The notes under the pieces are model-generated. The model saw nothing but the letters and a program-made list of their open reading frames with translations. It ran no database searches and had not been told where the DNA came from. The translations under genes were made by a program, and so were the position numbers. From Rhodococcus sp. 1163 (GTDB lineage: Bacteria; Actinomycetota; Actinomycetes; Mycobacteriales; Mycobacteriaceae), in assembly GCF_002091985.1 (NCBI RefSeq), contig NZ_MKKX01000037.1:36637-100636 (forward strand): DNA of 64,000 nt. The letters are read 5' to 3'. Of this stretch, positions 61,418-64,000 are shown piece by piece. Position 1 is the stretch's first letter, and each line of letters begins with the position of its first letter.

Positions 61418-64000
61418 TCACCCGTTACGCCCGTCACTCGTATTCAGGTACTCGTTCAGGATTGGCCCGACCAGCGCGAGGGCCTCCGCACCTGTCATAT
61501 CCTCGTGAGCCGCATCGACAACAACCTCCCTGACCTCGACTACATGATCGGTCCATTGTGCGGCCGCCTCGACATCCTCGGGATGCGTTCTACCCGCAGT
61601 GAAGTAGAGCAGCGGCACATCGAGACGTGCAGGCTTGTAGTCGTTTATCTGGCCAGGAGACGCGACTGCACTCTTGTAGACCGAATGCACCTGTCCCACA
61701 GTTAGTCCTACCGGACCTTGAACGATGGCAGCGGCGGCCCGAGTAGCCTGTTCGGTGGACAGTACGGTCGGTGTCGACTCATCTTCCTCGATCACGCCCA
61801 CCGGAACGAGTAAGGACTTCAACTCCGCCTCGAACTCGCTTCGTTCGATGTGCAACACCGAATCCATCATCGTCAACGTCACCGTGTCCCCTGCTTCGCG
61901 TAACTGCGCTGCCATCGCATGCGCGATGACACCGCCGAGCGACCATCCAAGAAGGTGATAAGGCCCCGTCGGACGCACACGACGGACTTCGACTACGTAT
62001 CGGGCCGCGTACTCGTGAATCGAAGTCGGTACCTCCTCCGACATCGAGAGTCCCGGAGATTGAAGTCCGTAGATGGGGCGGTCTTCATCCAGGAAGGACA
62101 TCAGCCCCGCATACGGCCATGCGAATCCGAGCATCGGATGAACACAGAATACAGGCGCAACATCTCCGTGGTCGCGAATCGGAAGAAGAATGTCGAGTGC
62201 GTCGCCGGCAGAACGTGTTGCCTCGCTATCGAATTCATCGATCCGCCTGGCCAAGTCCTCGACTGTCCGATCAGTGAAGAACCACTGCACTCGAACATCG
62301 GACGTAGCTACCCTACGAAGCCGAGCGACCGCTTGCGTTGCGATGAGTGAGTTGCCGCCCAACTCGAAGAAGTCGTCATCGAGCCCCACCCGATCGACAT
62401 CGAGCACATCCTCGAACACACCCGCCACCACCCGCTCCGACTCCGACACCGGCGCCCGGAACTCCCGCACCACACCCGCAGGCTCCGGCAAAGCAGCACG
62501 ATCCAACTTACCCACCGGAGTCAACGGCAACTCATCGAGAACAACCACCTGCGAAGGCACCATGTGCCGCGGCAACCGCTCCTTCACCCACCCCCGAATC
62601 TCCAACACATCCAGATCCGAACCCACAGCAGGCAACACATACGACACCAACACCGTCGCACCCGCCACACCCTGCTCCCCCGAACGCGCCACCGTCACCG
62701 CGAACTCGACCCCCGGATACGAGGTCACCACAGCATCGATCTCACCCAACTCGATCCGGAAACCACGCACCTTCACCTGAAAATCACTGCGCCCCACATA
62801 CTCGATCGAGATGGGCTCACCGCGGTCGTCGCCGATCCACCTCACCATGTCGCCGGTGCGATACATCCGGGAACCATCGACACCGAAGGGATTCGCTACG
62901 AATCGCTCCGAAGTGAGGCCGTATCGGCGGTGGTAACCGCGCGCCAATTGCATTCCAGCCAAATACAATTCACCGGAGACGCCAATCGGAACCGGCTGGA
63001 GTCCACCGTCCAACACCAGGGCGGACATCCCGCGGATCGGCGCACCGATCGACACCACGTCCCCCGCCACCAACGCACCCGAAATATTCGACATGATCGT
63101 CGTCTCCGTCGGACCATACCCATTGAAAAACTCACGCACTTCCCCACCGACACCACGCTCCACCGCCCACCGACCCAACAACTCAGGCGACCACGCCTCA
63201 CCACCGACCACCACAACCCGAAGATCGACCAACCCCACCGGATCCACCGACGCCAACGCAGCCGGAGTCACGAACGCATGCGACACCCGCTCCGAAACCA
63301 ACAACTCCCACAACTCCACCCCACCGAACACCGACGCCTCCGCCACCACCATCGTCGACGACGCACCCACCGCCAACAACAACTCCAACATCGACGCATC
63401 GAAACTCGGCGACGCAAAATGCAACGTCCGCGACTCCCCCGTCAACCCATACCGATCACGCTGCTCCACCGCAAAATTCGCCAACCCCGCCTGCGTCACC
63501 ACCACACCCTTCGGAACCCCAGTAGACCCCGACGTATACACCACATACGCCGCCGACTCCGCCCGCAAACGCCCGACCCGATCCACCGCCGACACCGGAT
63601 CACCCGACACCGACGCCAACAACGCCACCACCGCCGGATCATCCAACACGATCCACTCCACACCCAACGGCAACAACCCCACGAACTCACGCACCGTCAC
63701 ACCGACCCGCACCCCCGAATCCACCACCATCCGCTCCAACCGCTCCACCGGATACCCAGGATCGAACGGCACCACAGCACCACCGGACTTCGCCACACCC
63801 CACACCGACACCACCGAATCCACCGACCTCGGCAACGCCACACCGACAAACCCATCCACCTCCACACCCGCACCCACCAACACCCGAGCCAACCGCGAAG
63901 ACAACGAATCCAACACCCGATACGACACCTCAGCAGAACCACACACCAACGCCGACGAATCCGGACTCCGCTCCACCGCCGACGCCAACAAATCCGGCAG
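61418..64000 (-). CDS. Non-ribosomal peptide synthetase, terminal A-PCP-TE part (partial, N-terminus off window)
   Basis: About 860 residues visible; the reading frame is open through position 64000, so upstream domains or modules lie outside. Adenylation domain: YTSGSTGVPKG (A3), FASPSFDAS (A4), NGYGPTET (A5), GELYLAG, YRTGD (A7), LGEIDAVV, and PVGKLDRAALP with the A10 lysine. Carrier domain: DDDFFELGGNSLIATQ with the phosphopantetheine serine. Thioesterase domain from about VFCVHPMLGFAWPYAG with GWSLGG and a closing His region. A carrier followed by TE marks this as the release module. My reading of the specificity code is D-A-L-F-V-G-G-I-M-K, suggesting a hydrophobic amino acid (low confidence). 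Confidence 0.93.
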   Translation of the reverse strand: MPDLLASAVERSPDSSALVCGSAEVSYRVLDSLSSRLARVLVGAGVEVDGFVGVALPRSVDSVVSVWGVAKSGGAVVPFDPGYPVERLERMVVDSGVRVGVTVREFVGLLPLGVEWIVLDDPAVVALLASVSGDPVSAVDRVGRLRAESAAYVVYTSGSTGVPKGVVVTQAGLANFAVEQRDRYGLTGESRTLHFASPSFDASMLELLLAVGASSTMVVAEASVFGGVELWELLVSERVSHAFVTPAALASVDPVGLVDLRVVVVGGEAWSPELLGRWAVERGVGGEVREFFNGYGPTETTIMSNISGALVAGDVVSIGAPIRGMSALVLDGGLQPVPIGVSGELYLAGMQLARGYHRRYGLTSERFVANPFGVDGSRMYRTGDMVRWIGDDRGEPISIEYVGRSDFQVKVRGFRIELGEIDAVVTSYPGVEFAVTVARSGEQGVAGATVLVSYVLPAVGSDLDVLEIRGWVKERLPRHMVPSQVVVLDELPLTPVGKLDRAALPEPAGVVREFRAPVSESERVVAGVFEDVLDVDRVGLDDDFFELGGNSLIATQAVARLRRVATSDVRVQWFFTDRTVEDLARRIDEFDSEATRSAGDALDILLPIRDHGDVAPVFCVHPMLGFAWPYAGLMSFLDEDRPIYGLQSPGLSMSEEVPTSIHEYAARYVVEVRRVRPTGPYHLLGWSLGGVIAHAMAAQLREAGDTVTLTMMDSVLHIERSEFEAELKSLLVPVGVIEEDESTPTVLSTEQATRAAAAIVQGPVGLTVGQVHSVYKSAVASPGQINDYKPARLDVPLLYFTAGRTHPEDVEAAAQWTDHVVEVREVVVDAAHEDMTGAEALALVGPILNEYLNTSDGRNG

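Noticed and set aside
62340..64000. Dense C-rich repeated trinucleotide-like pattern taken as a repeat array or CRISPR
   Set aside because: The pattern is continuous NRPS coding sequence with strong codon bias; no constant repeat/spacer periodicity.

Overview
The window is chromosomal DNA from a mycolic-acid-containing actinobacterium, most likely Rhodococcus or a close relative. The basis is a complete ESX-4 type VII secretion locus, an antigen-85-type mycolyltransferase gene, frequent GTG/TTG starts and tightly overlapping genes. Much of the gene order matches two separate Mycobacterium tuberculosis regions (rimI/tsaB/tsaE-alr-nnr-glmS-glmM-rpsI-rplM-ESX-4-truA-alpha operon, and the S10/spc operons). 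Here the two regions are one block. The species assignment is inference.

Layout. 1-7358 (minus): rimI (cut by the window edge), tsaB, tsaE, an alpha/beta hydrolase, alr, nnrD, glmS. 7470-12107: an alpha/beta-hydrolase-like protein lacking its nucleophile, a three-gene unit of candidate ESX-secreted proteins (EspC-like, a 651-residue WSG protein, a small partner), and an F420/flavin-type oxidoreductase. 12145-15079 (minus): glmM, rpsI, rplM and a DksA/TraR zinc-finger protein. 15216-29319: ESX-4, with two WXG100 proteins, the Rv3446c-type protein, EccC, EccD, MycP, EccB and EccE, plus an unrelated luciferase-like oxidoreductase gene between eccC and eccD. 29289-53247 (minus): an FMN reductase, truA, the alpha operon, infA, map-adk-secY, the spc operon and the S10 operon.

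The ribosomal block is broken at two points. Between rpsQ and rplN sits a three-gene cassette on the opposite strand (42933-47790): a DUF559/PD-(D/E)XK nuclease-like protein, a winged-helix protein and a 1053-residue protein with an N-terminal AAA/STAND-like ATPase and a C-terminal HerA-like ATPase. Start/stop overlaps couple all three. This is the best candidate for an undescribed system, plausibly genome defence. Between rpsZ and rpsH there is a strong terminator, a new promoter and a structured leader. Three candidate promoters, upstream of rpsJ, rplN and rpsH, share the -10 region, a 4-base spacer and an almost identical initially transcribed sequence, which suggests that the split ribosomal operons are co-regulated.

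53744-64000 looks like the edge of a natural-product locus: a hotdog thioesterase, a TyrA/PapC-like dehydrogenase overlapping an AurF/CmlI-type diiron N-oxygenase with all seven metal ligands, a DrrABC-type exporter, a secreted lipase, a mycolyltransferase and the end of a non-ribosomal peptide synthetase (A-PCP-TE) that continues beyond the window. No tRNA, rRNA, CRISPR array, insertion sequence or prophage was seen.
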